IMG/VR virus record: IMGVR_UViG_3300022562_000858
Span: 1-63,080 of that record
Length of the DNA: 63,080 bases
Direction: 5' to 3' (one strand)
From: a virus
Shown piece after piece: positions 55,901-63,080 of this stretch (the stretch's first letter is position 1; every line of letters begins with the position of its first letter). Below the pieces are notes generated by a model that saw nothing but the letters and a program-made list of their open reading frames with translations, searched no databases and was not told the DNA's origin. Made by a program: the position numbers and the translations under genes.

Positions 55901-55932
55901 CCATCACTGAGGCGGCCGAGAGGTTCACATGA
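55888..55932 (+). CDS. Possible 14-aa leader peptide
   Basis: MRLLTITEAAERFT, overlapping the previous gene and the next start by 4 nt. Reads like the first helix of a MerR/AlpA excisionase-type HTH that stops abruptly. Could be a coupling peptide or a remnant; could be chance. Confidence 0.25.
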   Translation: MRLLTITEAAERFT

Positions 55933-56528
55933 CCGAAGCCTACCCACTCCAATGGCCCGAGGGCTGGAAGCGCACACCGCCGCACCGCCGGCAAACGTCA
56001 CGCTATCAGGTCAACTTCGCCAAGGCCCGCGACGACCTCATTGCCGAGCTGGTGCGCCTGGAGTACCGCAACAAGGGCCGCGTGGTGATTTCTACAAACG
56101 TCGCGCTGCGTCGAGACAACATCCCCTACGCGAACCAGCGCGAGCCGGACGACCCCGGCGTGGCGGTGTACTTCCTGCGCGAGAACAAGCAGCACGTCAT
56201 CGCCTGCGACGCTTGGCGCAAGGTCAAGGACAACGTGCGCGCCTGCGGCCTGACCATCCAAGCGCTGCGGATGCTGGACCGCACCGGGGCGTCGGGGATT
56301 CTGGATCGTGCGTTCAGCGGATTCCAGCAGTTGCCGGGGCCGGATGCCGTGCAGTCGTGGTCAGTTGTGCTCGGTGTGCACCCCACAGACTCGCACGCCC
56401 ACATCCGCTACGAGTACCAGAGACTCCGTAAAATTCACCATCCCGACCACGGCGGCGACGCTGAAAGGTTCCGGCGCGTGCAGGATGCGTGGATTCAGTA
56501 CAACAAGCAACTGAACAGGACGGCTTGA
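55929..56528 (+). CDS. J-domain-like protein, 199 aa
   Basis: Start MTEAYPLQWPEGWKRTPPHR. The N-terminal ~120 residues have a conserved phage domain (RDDLIAELVRLEYRNKGRVVISTN, DDPGVAVYFLRENKQHVIACDAW). The C-terminus has SHAHIRYEYQRLRKIHHPDHGGDAERF with the HPD motif of DnaJ, which stimulates Hsp70/DnaK. It may recruit the host chaperone for replication or assembly. GAGAGG upstream. Confidence 0.85.
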   Translation: MTEAYPLQWPEGWKRTPPHRRQTSRYQVNFAKARDDLIAELVRLEYRNKGRVVISTNVALRRDNIPYANQREPDDPGVAVYFLRENKQHVIACDAWRKVKDNVRACGLTIQALRMLDRTGASGILDRAFSGFQQLPGPDAVQSWSVVLGVHPTDSHAHIRYEYQRLRKIHHPDHGGDAERFRRVQDAWIQYNKQLNRTA

Positions 56529-56740
56529 TGGATAAGTGGCGACGTAGGCGCAAGCGCCATCTGCGGCCTATCGCGAGGCTGCCATTTTGCGACGCGCTCG
56601 ACAGAATCGACACGATGACGCGCCGGCAACGTAGGGCCTTGCTGGAAGCGATGGATAGCTGTTCGTCATCAAATTGCTGGTGGGTTGAGTACCAGGCCGC
56701 ACGGCTACTGCGTCCCTATGTCCTGGAGCGGCCGCATTGA
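56528..56740 (+). CDS. Small basic protein, 70 aa
   Basis: TGATG start. MDKWRRRRKRHLRPIARLPF begins strongly basic, then helices with three Cys/Trp (CSSSNCWWVEYQAARLL). Overlaps the next gene by 4 nt. Possibly nucleic-acid binding. Confidence 0.72.
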   Translation: MDKWRRRRKRHLRPIARLPFCDALDRIDTMTRRQRRALLEAMDSCSSSNCWWVEYQAARLLRPYVLERPH

Positions 56741-57003
56741 CCGTCTACGTCGATACGATGCGAGCCATCAACGGGCGCATGGTCATGTGCCACATGGCCG
56801 CCGACACGACTTCTGAGCTCGTAGCGATGGCCGACCGGATCGGGGTGGCCCAGCGGTGGATTCAGCATCCGGGCACCTACCGCGAGCACTTCGACATCTG
56901 CCTGAGCAAGCGACGGGACGCGCTGGCGGCCGGTGCCGTGGAAGTGTCCATGATGGACCTGGTTCGCCTCATGCAGAGAAAACGTCGCACACATCATGAC
57001 TGA
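56737..57003 (+). CDS. DUF4031-like protein, 88 aa, TTG start
   Basis: Reads TVYVDTMRAINGRMVMCHMAADTTSEL and later MADRIGVAQRWIQHPGTYREHFDICLSKRRDAL, in the order of DUF4031 family proteins. TTG overlaps the previous stop (TTGA). Molecular role not established. Confidence 0.83.
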   Translation: MTVYVDTMRAINGRMVMCHMAADTTSELVAMADRIGVAQRWIQHPGTYREHFDICLSKRRDALAAGAVEVSMMDLVRLMQRKRRTHHD

Positions 57004-57048
57004 CCCACTTCTCACCGTCGCTGAGGCCTCCGAGCTGCCATGCTGATC
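56996..57048 (+). CDS. Possible 16-aa peptide preceding xis
   Basis: MTDPLLTVAEASELPC, overlapping the previous gene and the start of xis by 9 nt. Like the 55888 peptide it reads as the first helix of an excisionase-like HTH. May be a leader that couples translation, or chance. Confidence 0.25.
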
Positions 57049-57231
57049 AGGCTGTCGGAGTGGATAAAGCGGGAGTATGACCCCGCGTCCCGCCCGGATC
57101 TGCGGACCGAACGCCGCAGGATAGCCCGCGGCGAGTTCCCCTACTACGTTGAACAGCGTGGGCGTATTCTCTATGTCGATCCCGAGCGCCCAGCCTCGAG
57201 CGACCTGGTCCAAAAGGTGTTGAACGCATGA
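57040..57231 (+). CDS. xis: Excisionase, 63 aa
   Basis: MLIRLSEWIKREYDPASRPDLRTERRRIARGEFPYYVEQRGRILYVD follows the pattern of small phage Xis proteins with winged helix. Overlaps the integrase gene by 4 nt. Directs the integrase to excise the prophage. Typical length for the family. Confidence 0.82.
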   Translation: MLIRLSEWIKREYDPASRPDLRTERRRIARGEFPYYVEQRGRILYVDPERPASSDLVQKVLNA

Positions 57232-58325
57232 GCCCACGCAGCCGCTCGCCCCGCAACCGTGACCTGCCACCACACTTGTACGTTGACGAGCACGGATACC
57301 GCTATCGGCGTCCGGACGGCAAGGAGGTTCGTGTCGGGCAGGATCGCCAGGCTGCGGTAAGCGCCGCGCTGGAGCTCAATCGCCACTTCTACGGCTCGCT
57401 GGCTGATCGCGTGACACGCGACGCCGGGCGCACTGTGAGCGCATTCCTTGATAAACACCTTGACGTGATCATGCGTGAGCGCGAACTAGCGCCTGCTACG
57501 AAGCGGGATTGGCGCGACAAAGAGAAGAAGATTCGGGAGGCTTTCGGAGACCGTGTGCCGGCCACCATCACGCTGGGAGAGTGCTCGGCGTTCCTGAGTG
57601 CAATGACGCCCTACCAATCGAACCACTACCGCACTCAATGCAATGTGCTGTGGCGGTACATGATCGTTCATGGCTGGCTCGGCGAACGGCCCTATAACCC
57701 CTGGCCTGACACTCTCACGCGCCGTACGAAGGTCTCACGAGAACGTCTGACGCTCGACGCCTACCGTGCGATCTGGACGGCAGCGAGCGAGCTGCCCAAG
57801 GTCGGTACGTCGATCCAGAATGGGATGGATCTGGCGCTCCACACTCTCGCGCGCAGAGCGGATATCTCCAAGTGGCGCCGGACTGACTACGAGCGGGAGG
57901 CACAGACGCTGCAGGTGATCCAATCCAAGACCGGTGCCGCAATACGCTTCCACGTCGGACCGCCGCTGCGTGCAGTCTTGGAGCGGTGCTTGAATGATGG
58001 CGTGGCCTCGCAATGGATCATTCATCAGCCCGTGAGGGCGGGCAAGGGACGCATGGCGCACCGGCTCTCACCGGAGAGCCTGACGCGCGGGTTCAAAGAG
58101 GCGCGGGATCGGACCGGACTGTACGATACACTACCAGAGGGGAGAACGCCGCCGAGCTTCCACGAGATTCGTGCGCTCGGGGCAGAACTATATCGAAAGG
58201 CGGGGCTCGATGAGAGGGAGATTCAACAACTACTCGGGCATGAGGATGTGCGTCAGACAAAGGTCTATCTCAGCCGCCACGAGCGCGAGTACACAGACGT
58301 GTTCGGTGGCCTGATTCTCACATGA
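57228..58325 (+). CDS. int: Tyrosine integrase, 365 aa
   Basis: N-terminal arm-binding domain (DEHGYRYRRPDGKEVRVG) and SAM-like core-binding domain, then the catalytic domain: Arg near 209 (ARRADISKWRR), His-x-x-Arg at 312-315 (FHEIR), His near 338 (LLGHEDVRQTK) and nucleophile Tyr 347. It recombines attP just downstream with a tRNA attB in the host chromosome. Full-length. Confidence 0.94.
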   Translation: MSPRSRSPRNRDLPPHLYVDEHGYRYRRPDGKEVRVGQDRQAAVSAALELNRHFYGSLADRVTRDAGRTVSAFLDKHLDVIMRERELAPATKRDWRDKEKKIREAFGDRVPATITLGECSAFLSAMTPYQSNHYRTQCNVLWRYMIVHGWLGERPYNPWPDTLTRRTKVSRERLTLDAYRAIWTAASELPKVGTSIQNGMDLALHTLARRADISKWRRTDYEREAQTLQVIQSKTGAAIRFHVGPPLRAVLERCLNDGVASQWIIHQPVRAGKGRMAHRLSPESLTRGFKEARDRTGLYDTLPEGRTPPSFHEIRALGAELYRKAGLDEREIQQLLGHEDVRQTKVYLSRHEREYTDVFGGLILT

Positions 58326-58366
58326 AGTGACATATAGTGACGGCAGGAAATTGACGCGCCGTAAGC

Positions 58367-58448
<82 letters not shown>

Positions 58449-58465
58449 ACTTGAGTGCGCGAGCG

Positions 58466-58486
58466 GGTGCATTTCGCACCTATATA
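58466..58486 (+). promoter_or_regulatory. Palindrome next to a TATATA -10
   Basis: GGTGC-ATTTC-GCACC (58466-58480) is followed at once by TATATATAT, 29 nt upstream of the ATG of the 161-aa gene. An AT island in a GC-rich genome, consistent with a private promoter with operator. The -35 is unclear. Confidence 0.45.
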
Positions 58487-58514
58487 TATCAATACGTTGC
58501 AGAGGATAGTGACA

Positions 58515-59000
58515 ATGGCTGCAGCCCTTCCAGTGAAACTCACCATGTCCCAAGTCGTTGCGCAGATGCTCAAGATGGAGGACGGGCGCGTGCAGACGGA
58601 TCGCTTCGTACAGGCGCTCAGACAAGCGATCGGTGAGGATTGGTACAAGGAACGCCCGCACGATCGGATCGTGCCTGACGCCTTCCTGGTGGACGAGAAG
58701 GCCAAAGAAGTGGTGGTCTACGAAATCGAGGACACGCACCGCCTGACGCCAGAAAAGCTCGACCTCATCATCGACTACCTGTACTCGGTCGATGAGTTCG
58801 GCTGGTCGTTACGCTGCGTGGTGATGGATCGCTACGGCGGGCACCGGCAGGAGCTTGACCTAGATGCTTTCGCTCAGGTGCTCGGTGTGTTGGCTGGCAG
58901 GGTGCATGGAGAGGCCGGGGTCATGTTTGGCCCACCGGGAGGGCCTACGAAGGATCTTGTGGAGTGGACGATCAGCAGTGCTGGTACACGTACCCCCTGA
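58515..59000 (+). CDS. Candidate conversion gene, PD-(D/E)xK-like, 161 aa
   Basis: Start MAAALPVKLTMSQVVAQMLK has AGAGG 9 nt upstream. Pattern IVPDAFLVDEKAKEVVVYEIED with following HRLTPEKL suggests a PD-(D/E)xK nuclease core (PD ... EIE), although the Lys is replaced or displaced. C-terminal part is mixed. It lies between attP and the lysis block, on the plus strand facing the late genes, the typical place of a lysogenic-conversion or defence gene. Function inferred. Confidence 0.75.
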   Translation: MAAALPVKLTMSQVVAQMLKMEDGRVQTDRFVQALRQAIGEDWYKERPHDRIVPDAFLVDEKAKEVVVYEIEDTHRLTPEKLDLIIDYLYSVDEFGWSLRCVVMDRYGGHRQELDLDAFAQVLGVLAGRVHGEAGVMFGPPGGPTKDLVEWTISSAGTRTP

Positions 59001-59247
59001 CGTACTCCGGGAGGTTCCCGGTCCGCCACCAGGCGTTGTAGTCGGCCTCGAGTACTGCTGGATGGTCCGGGAGGCCGGCAAACCGGGCAGCCATGCCAAA
59101 GACCTCCAGCTCTGAGCAGTCGTGCAGGTTCGCCAGCTCCCGTACCCACTCGTCGGGCGTGGCCGGGCCGCGCGTCGCCGGCGGGCAGATCATCAGCGCC
59201 CACACCCACAAGCCGATTCGATCAGCGAGCTCCCGCCACCGGCTCAC
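58972..59247 (-). CDS. Small protein, 91 aa, end of late operon
   Basis: Starts MSRWRELADRIGLWVWALMI with an amphipathic or membrane-like helix, then a region (CPPATRGPATPDEWVRELANLHD) and a polar end (NAWWRTGNLPEYVRGYVYQHC). Ends overlap the plus-strand gene by 29 nt. Last gene of the lysis cassette. Role unknown. Confidence 0.77.
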   Translation of the reverse strand: MSRWRELADRIGLWVWALMICPPATRGPATPDEWVRELANLHDCSELEVFGMAARFAGLPDHPAVLEADYNAWWRTGNLPEYVRGYVYQHC

Positions 59248-59591
59248 TCACCGGCACGCTCAAGGAGCTTGGTCTGCCGCTGATAGAGCACGCCGAGCTG
59301 CTGCACCAGAAGCTCCCGGCGGCGGACGTCGTAGGGCGGGAGGTTCTGCCCCTGGCTGTTCAGCCGTTCCTCGGTCAGCGCGAGGCGCTCCAACTGGTCC
59401 GTGATCCGCTCGATTTCGATGTTCGTGATCACGAGCGCGGTAGATGCCTGGTCCTGCTCGCGCAGCTCAGCGGCAACCGCTTGGCGCAGGTAGGTGTGGT
59501 CGACCGCCAGCGTCGCGCCGACGATCGCTACCACCGCGGCCACCACGGCCGAGATGGTCTTGGCCCCGGCCTCGACCCCGAGCAGCTTCAC
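59244..59591 (-). CDS. Membrane-anchored coiled-coil protein, 115 aa
   Basis: Membrane helix AKTISAVVAAVVAIVGATLAVDHTYL (~10-35) followed by a long coiled coil (EREIERITDQLERLALTEERL-type). Type II orientation likely. Lies downstream of the spanin pair with ATGA junctions. It may be an accessory spanin or holin regulator. Confidence 0.8.
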   Translation of the reverse strand: MKLLGVEAGAKTISAVVAAVVAIVGATLAVDHTYLRQAVAAELREQDQASTALVITNIEIERITDQLERLALTEERLNSQGQNLPPYDVRRRELLVQQLGVLYQRQTKLLERAGE

Positions 59592-59857
59592 TTCGCCTCC
59601 AACTCGCTGTGAATGCTATCGAGCTGGTCCTTGCGGTCATCCCCCCAGCGTAGCCGTTCCTCGATGATGCGCACGGCCTCGAGCATGTTGTCGTCGGGCG
59701 ACCCCTTTGGCGGCGGTGCGATGGACGGCGCCGGCGGCGAGTCCGCGACTACCGCCGGTAACTCAATGACCTGGTGCACCTTCGGCGTCGGCGCCGTCGC
59801 GCAGCTCCATGTAGCGGCGCAGGCAAGGGTCAATAGGACGAGTCGAGCAGTTTTCAT
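59588..59857 (-). CDS. Rz1: Outer-membrane spanin lipoprotein (Rz1-like), 89 aa
   Basis: Signal MKTARLVLLTLACAATWSCA with a lipobox-like LACAATWSC; the mature protein is Pro-rich (SPPAPSIAPPPKGSP), as in Rz1. It starts inside the Rz-like gene in a different frame and overlaps it by 95 nt. Together they would span the periplasm and fuse membranes in the last step of lysis. Confidence 0.83.
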   Translation of the reverse strand: MKTARLVLLTLACAATWSCATAPTPKVHQVIELPAVVADSPPAPSIAPPPKGSPDDNMLEAVRIIEERLRWGDDRKDQLDSIHSELEAK

Positions 59858-60104
59858 CGGTCTGTTCCTCGGTCTGCCGAATGACGCGCAAGGAGCGTTT
59901 CAGGCGCGCAATCTCGCGCTGGGCGCGTGCGCGCTCAGAGGCGATACCACGATCCCGGCGGTCCTTTAGCATCGTAGCGGCCTGTTCATTCCAAACCGAC
60001 GCCATTTCCGCTTGGCCGACCTGCTTCCCAGCGATGTGACCGGTCCAGTAGCCGCCCACGCCGCCGAGCACCATCCCGACGGCGAGGGCGAGGTACTTGA
60101 TCAC
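59763..60104 (-). CDS. Rz: Inner-membrane spanin (Rz-like), 113 aa
   Basis: N-terminal membrane helix MIKYLALAVGMVLGGVGGYW then a periplasmic helical coiled coil (ASERARAQREIARLKRSLRVIRQ) and Cys near the end (ENCSTRPIDPCLRRY). It overlaps the Rz1-like ORF and follows a lipoprotein gene by 4-nt overlap. Standard two-component spanin. Confidence 0.85.
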   Translation of the reverse strand: MIKYLALAVGMVLGGVGGYWTGHIAGKQVGQAEMASVWNEQAATMLKDRRDRGIASERARAQREIARLKRSLRVIRQTEEQTDENCSTRPIDPCLRRYMELRDGADAEGAPGH

Positions 60105-60604
60105 TGCGCGGGCGCCGGATCGGTCGTACCACCGGAACCACCGCTGGACCCGGTAGAAGCGGGCGGCGGGTTCGTGGTGGTGTCGTTGCCAGCGCTACCG
60201 TCATTGCCGGTGAAATTGATATTGCCCCCGGCACTGAACTGCTGGCCCGCCGCTCCGAACGCAGCCTTCAAGATGTCAGCGTTGTATTGCGATTGCACCT
60301 GCGTGGTCTTGTTGTTTTGCTGGATGCCGTAATACTGCACGCCGGCATTCAGGAAACCGACCGCCAGCGTCGTCCCAGCCTGGACCAGCACGCCCGTCGG
60401 ATCTGTCGGTGCGGTCAGTGTGCAGCCGTCGTTGACGCGCAACGGTTGGCTCGCACCGGGCACCGGTACCTCGAGACTTTTCTGGTTCCCGGGGTCTTGG
60501 CAGCCCTGCACATAGAGCCGATAGTTCTTGCTGTAGCCGGCGCAGCCGCCGAGCAGTACAGCGCTAACCAACGCGATCGTCAGGGCTCTCAGGATCACTT
60601 TCAT
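60101..60604 (-). CDS. Lipoprotein, 167 aa, lysis region
   Basis: Signal MKVILRALTIALVSAVLLGG followed by the lipobox Cys (LLGGC near 21). Mature part with beta-rich middle and Gly/Ser/Thr/Pro-rich tail (NNTTQVQ, SGGSGGTTDPAP). Overlaps the holin candidate by 41 nt. Lipoproteins in lysis cassettes can aid outer-membrane disruption or act in superinfection exclusion. Confidence 0.84.
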   Translation of the reverse strand: MKVILRALTIALVSAVLLGGCAGYSKNYRLYVQGCQDPGNQKSLEVPVPGASQPLRVNDGCTLTAPTDPTGVLVQAGTTLAVGFLNAGVQYYGIQQNNKTTQVQSQYNADILKAAFGAAGQQFSAGGNINFTGNDGSAGNDTTTNPPPASTGSSGGSGGTTDPAPAQ

Positions 60605-60848
60605 GGTCTCTACCTCTGCGCCAGAAGCGGCGCGTTTCGTGGAAGGTGCGCCCGGCCGTGTACAGGCCGAAGATCACACCGGCGACACTGAAAACGATTT
60701 CAACCAGGTCCACGACCTCGGGCGTCAGGTTCGATCGCCGCATAGCCCAAATCAGGACGATGGTCGAAATCACTACCCACCACAGCAAGATCAGCCGCCG
60801 GACGATGCGGCGCTCGTCCAGCAGCTTTAGAAACTCGTCAATGCTCAT
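60564..60848 (-). CDS. Candidate holin, two membrane helices, 94 aa
   Basis: Helices ILLWWVVISTIVLIWAMRRS (~20-40) and LVEIVFSVAGVIFGLYTAG (~47-67), with positive and acidic tail (WRRGRDHESDPESPDD). Size and topology fit class II holins. Starts with ATGA overlap with the endolysin stop. Would release or activate the endolysin. Confidence 0.8.
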   Translation of the reverse strand: MSIDEFLKLLDERRIVRRLILLWWVVISTIVLIWAMRRSNLTPEVVDLVEIVFSVAGVIFGLYTAGRTFHETRRFWRRGRDHESDPESPDDRVG

Positions 60849-61345
60849 GGAATGGTGAAGGCCTGGTGACGGTTGCCTTCGGACCGGTAGCTCACGTGCA
60901 CCCAGCCGGACCGCGGATCACCAGCCTTCGGAAACTCGCGAATGCACTGGTCGAACTCGCGGATATTCTGCAGGCACCATTCCCACAGATCGTCGTTGGC
61001 AACGCCAGGCACTTCGATGTCAGCCGCCTCGCCCTTGGGGTGCGACTTGAGCGCGAAGTAGATGGGCCATGATCGTTCGTTGTAGAGGTGGCCCGTCTTG
61101 CGACACCAGGACTCGAAGCCGTTTTCGTAGGTCAGTCTCCGCTCGACATCCTCGCAACGGAACCAGCTCGACGGCGAGAACGGCACATTGAAGTGATCGC
61201 GTATGTCGTCCAGCACCATTTCGGCCAGCATCTTGGCCGCTTCGAGCTGCACCGGCCCCGGCGTGTTGTCGATTCCGTGGCGTGCGGCTATCTGAGAGCG
61301 GGATACTTCGTGCTCCCAAAAATGACGCGATATACGCTGGCTCAT
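60845..61345 (-). CDS. Endolysin, M15-type peptidase, 166 aa
   Basis: Contains SHPKGEAADIEVPG (zinc His and Asp, near 99-108) and WVHVSY (near 147-152), the two metal motifs of the VanY/M15A-type D-Ala-D-Ala carboxypeptidase or L-Ala-D-Glu endopeptidase. Single domain, no signal. It cuts cross-links of the cell wall. It overlaps the upstream membrane protein by 4 nt. Confidence 0.88.
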   Translation of the reverse strand: MSQRISRHFWEHEVSRSQIAARHGIDNTPGPVQLEAAKMLAEMVLDDIRDHFNVPFSPSSWFRCEDVERRLTYENGFESWCRKTGHLYNERSWPIYFALKSHPKGEAADIEVPGVANDDLWEWCLQNIREFDQCIREFPKAGDPRSGWVHVSYRSEGNRHQAFTIP

Positions 61346-61683
61346 CGTGCATCCTTGAGCCTGTCTTTCCGCTCGGACCGCATTTCACGTAGCTCCCGGT
61401 CAAGGTGCCCCATCATCTCGTCGATCCGCTTGGCGTATTCGATCTGACGGTTCACCGTCCACACCTTTTCCGCGCTTTCCTCCACCTTGTCGACACGTTT
61501 GGTCAGTGCTGCCAGACGTTCCTCCATCACTTGTCCGGTGACGTACCCGCTGGCCAGAGCCGTAAACGCCGCAATCACGAAGGCTTCGATAAGCCGGGTA
61601 GTGTTCAGTTGCGGGCCGTGTCCGCCCGGTGGCCTGGTCGTCGCCAGCGGCGCGAGGAATGGGATCAGGTCATGGACGTTCAT
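61342..61683 (-). CDS. Membrane-anchored protein with coiled coil (second holin-like), 113 aa
   Basis: One membrane helix RLIEAFVIAAFTALASGYVT (~30-50), then a charged coiled coil (RLAALTKRVDKVEESAEKV, LDRELREMRSERKDRLKDAR). The layout resembles type II or III holin-like or antiholin proteins. Starts the lysis cassette, 36 nt after the tail gene. Function inferred. Confidence 0.8.
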   Translation of the reverse strand: MNVHDLIPFLAPLATTRPPGGHGPQLNTTRLIEAFVIAAFTALASGYVTGQVMEERLAALTKRVDKVEESAEKVWTVNRQIEYAKRIDEMMGHLDRELREMRSERKDRLKDAR

Positions 61684-61719
61684 CGCTCCCCCGTTTCAAC
61701 AGAATTTCCCCCAGGATCA

Positions 61720-62997
61720 TTACAACGACACCACTGCTGCGTCGGACAGGTCGCCCTTGATGATGCGGAGGTTCTTGATGGAGCCGGATTGGAAGTTGGC
61801 GCTGTTCCCGTCATTCCCCACGCCAAACGTAGCCGCTACTGTCGCATCTGTGGCTGTGGCGTCTCCGGTGCCCTTCACATCATCGACCCATATATCTGTT
61901 CCGTTGGGACCAAGGCGCATCTTGATATCGTAGGTCGTCCCCACGACGTAGTTCAGCGCCTTGGTAGCGTCGTTGTTGACACCGGCGATCCGCTTTCTGC
62001 CGATGATGTTGGTGCCGTCGTGGAGTATTCCTACAGCGTTACTGGCATCGGTATAGTTCCCGGGAAGCCAGATCGTCCCCTGGTCGTCTACGCTCGGCGT
62101 CCAGTCGAATGCGATAACGAAATCGTTGGCTAGACCAGACGGCCATGTGTAACTCAGGTCGTCGGCGTTGCGGGTGACTGATGCGGTAGTCGTGGGAATG
62201 AATGTCGTCGGGTATGTGACATTTGACTCCAATTGACACGCATCAACCACAATGCTACCGGTCAGGGTGGCATCGAGATTTGCCCCAAGAGTCGTGTGTC
62301 CTGCGGCGGGCTTAATACGCAAATTAAGCGAAGTATTACCGCTGGTGTTGTTCGTAATCGTTATCGACACGCGCCACCAATCACCATCGTCGGTAACGAC
62401 ATGCGACCCATTAGAGGTCAGGCGTACTCCCGTATCTCCGGTCTTAGTATTAAGTTGAACACGCTCGGCCAGAGTCGTTCCGCCTGATATGTAATACTCT
62501 AGCTCGGGGAACCGCGTCTCGTCGTTGTCCTTGAGAACGAAAATCTGAACGGTGTGCGAATTATTGTCGTTAGCGACCGTCCAAGAGTGGGTGATGAACG
62601 CAGCACTCGCAGCATCGCTGTCAGTCAACGTGTGCGCTGTATTAGCAGCGCCATCTATTCCGGTCTGATTCGCTGTGGCAGTGATCGTGCCAGACTTAAC
62701 CCAATACCCGTCATCGAAATCCCTCGACCGCAACGCCAGATTCGTTCTCTGCGGCTCCCCAAACCATCCGTTGGCGGAGAACCGCGCCGTGCCGGACGAC
62801 ACGGATGCGTAGTCGTCGGGATCGAGGGCAGTGGTGGCGCGGACGAAGGTCTGTCCCGATCCAATCGTCGGTGTAATTGCCGTCAGCAGCGGCGCAAAGA
62901 ACACGACATCCAGCCCGAGCTGCTTCGCGGTAAACAGGCCCGACGCCATGCCGCCGCCACGGCAGGTGAACGGGTTATGTACGAGTGGGCTGAACAT
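61720..62997 (-). CDS. Lectin-like tail fibre or receptor-binding protein, 425 aa
   Basis: ATG overlaps the 111-aa gene stop on the circle (TGATG). The N-terminus (~17-100) has FRATTALDPDDYASVSSGTARF-type attachment domain with EPQRTNLALRSRDFDDGYW, the opening of carbohydrate-binding/ConA-like fibre modules. The rest is beta sandwich-like with NTSGNTSLNLRIKPAAG. GC is clearly lower than in neighbours by eye, consistent with a horizontally exchanged host-range module. Enzyme motifs not seen. Confidence 0.83.
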   Translation of the reverse strand: MFSPLVHNPFTCRGGGMASGLFTAKQLGLDVVFFAPLLTAITPTIGSGQTFVRATTALDPDDYASVSSGTARFSANGWFGEPQRTNLALRSRDFDDGYWVKSGTITATANQTGIDGAANTAHTLTDSDAASAAFITHSWTVANDNNSHTVQIFVLKDNDETRFPELEYYISGGTTLAERVQLNTKTGDTGVRLTSNGSHVVTDDGDWWRVSITITNNTSGNTSLNLRIKPAAGHTTLGANLDATLTGSIVVDACQLESNVTYPTTFIPTTTASVTRNADDLSYTWPSGLANDFVIAFDWTPSVDDQGTIWLPGNYTDASNAVGILHDGTNIIGRKRIAGVNNDATKALNYVVGTTYDIKMRLGPNGTDIWVDDVKGTGDATATDATVAATFGVGNDGNSANFQSGSIKNLRIIKGDLSDAAVVSL

Positions 62998-63080
62998 CAC
63001 TTGTAGTACGCGAGGGTGACTTCGACGCCAGCGGGCGCGATGATGCTGATCGTCGTTTCGCTGATCCCGCTCAGGCGCCA
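62937..63080. repeat. Exact direct terminal repeat, right copy
   Basis: Identical to 1-144 over 144 bases. See the left copy: circular assembly overlap. Confidence 0.95.
62997..63080 (-). CDS. Partial copy of 3' end of the 111-aa gene
   Basis: Duplicated end of the gene at 61-396, truncated by the window end. Not a separate gene. Confidence 0.85.
   Translation of the reverse strand, partial: WRLSGISETTISIIAPAGVEVTLAYYK

Overview
The window is one complete temperate tailed-phage (prophage-capable) genome read as a circle. Bases 1-144 are repeated exactly at 62937-63080, so the unit is about 62,936 bp. This is most simply the overlap of a circularly permuted assembly. GC is high by eye (roughly two thirds), genes are tightly packed and most junctions are 1-4 nt overlaps. 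The set of large terminase, P22-like portal and coat, scaffold, tail-stabilisation-like proteins and a huge ejection-type protein, with no tape measure, sheath or tail-tube genes, points to a podovirus. The Tat-like and lipoprotein signals, a Lar-like protein, an Rz/Rz1-type spanin pair and an M15-type endolysin point to a Gram-negative, probably proteobacterial, host. The species cannot be named from sequence alone.

Layout. (1) Late region, minus strand, from terS (33800) leftwards through terL, two tRNA-like genes, portal, scaffold, coat, head/tail genes, three beta-propeller proteins, two internal-virion candidates and a 3782-residue polyvalent protein (606-11954). It then crosses the window ends into a lectin-like tail protein and the lysis cassette (61683-58972). 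(2) A plus-strand island of ten small genes (33886-36976) behind a consensus promoter that carries an embedded palindrome. (3) Minus-strand early-left/replication block (45907-36973): Cro-like regulator, terminator, CII-like regulator, Lar-like protein, HNH, replication initiator, DnaB, RusA, ParB-like protein and small genes. (4) Immunity switch: S24 repressor (46000-46683) flanked by two pairs of near-identical 16-bp operators. (5) Plus-strand early-right block (46802-58325): lipoprotein, micro membrane proteins, HNH genes, NinB-like, ERF, YqaJ exonuclease, SSB, a run of tiny genes, J-domain protein, Xis and tyrosine integrase. (6) attP, which contains the 3' end of a tRNA gene, followed by a candidate lysogenic-conversion gene.

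The plan is a mirror-image lambdoid circuit. The repressor and Cro-like protein compete for the operators; one early arm replicates (initiator plus DnaB), the other recombines (ERF, exonuclease, SSB, NinB-like) and integrates. The most unusual element is the giant protein. It joins a pyrophosphatase-like domain, a DNA adenine methyltransferase, an SNF2-type helicase, a metallopeptidase motif and a polyvalent-associated domain in one chain. It probably enters the cell with the DNA and protects it or disarms the host. Functions are inferred from motifs read by eye; no database search was run.
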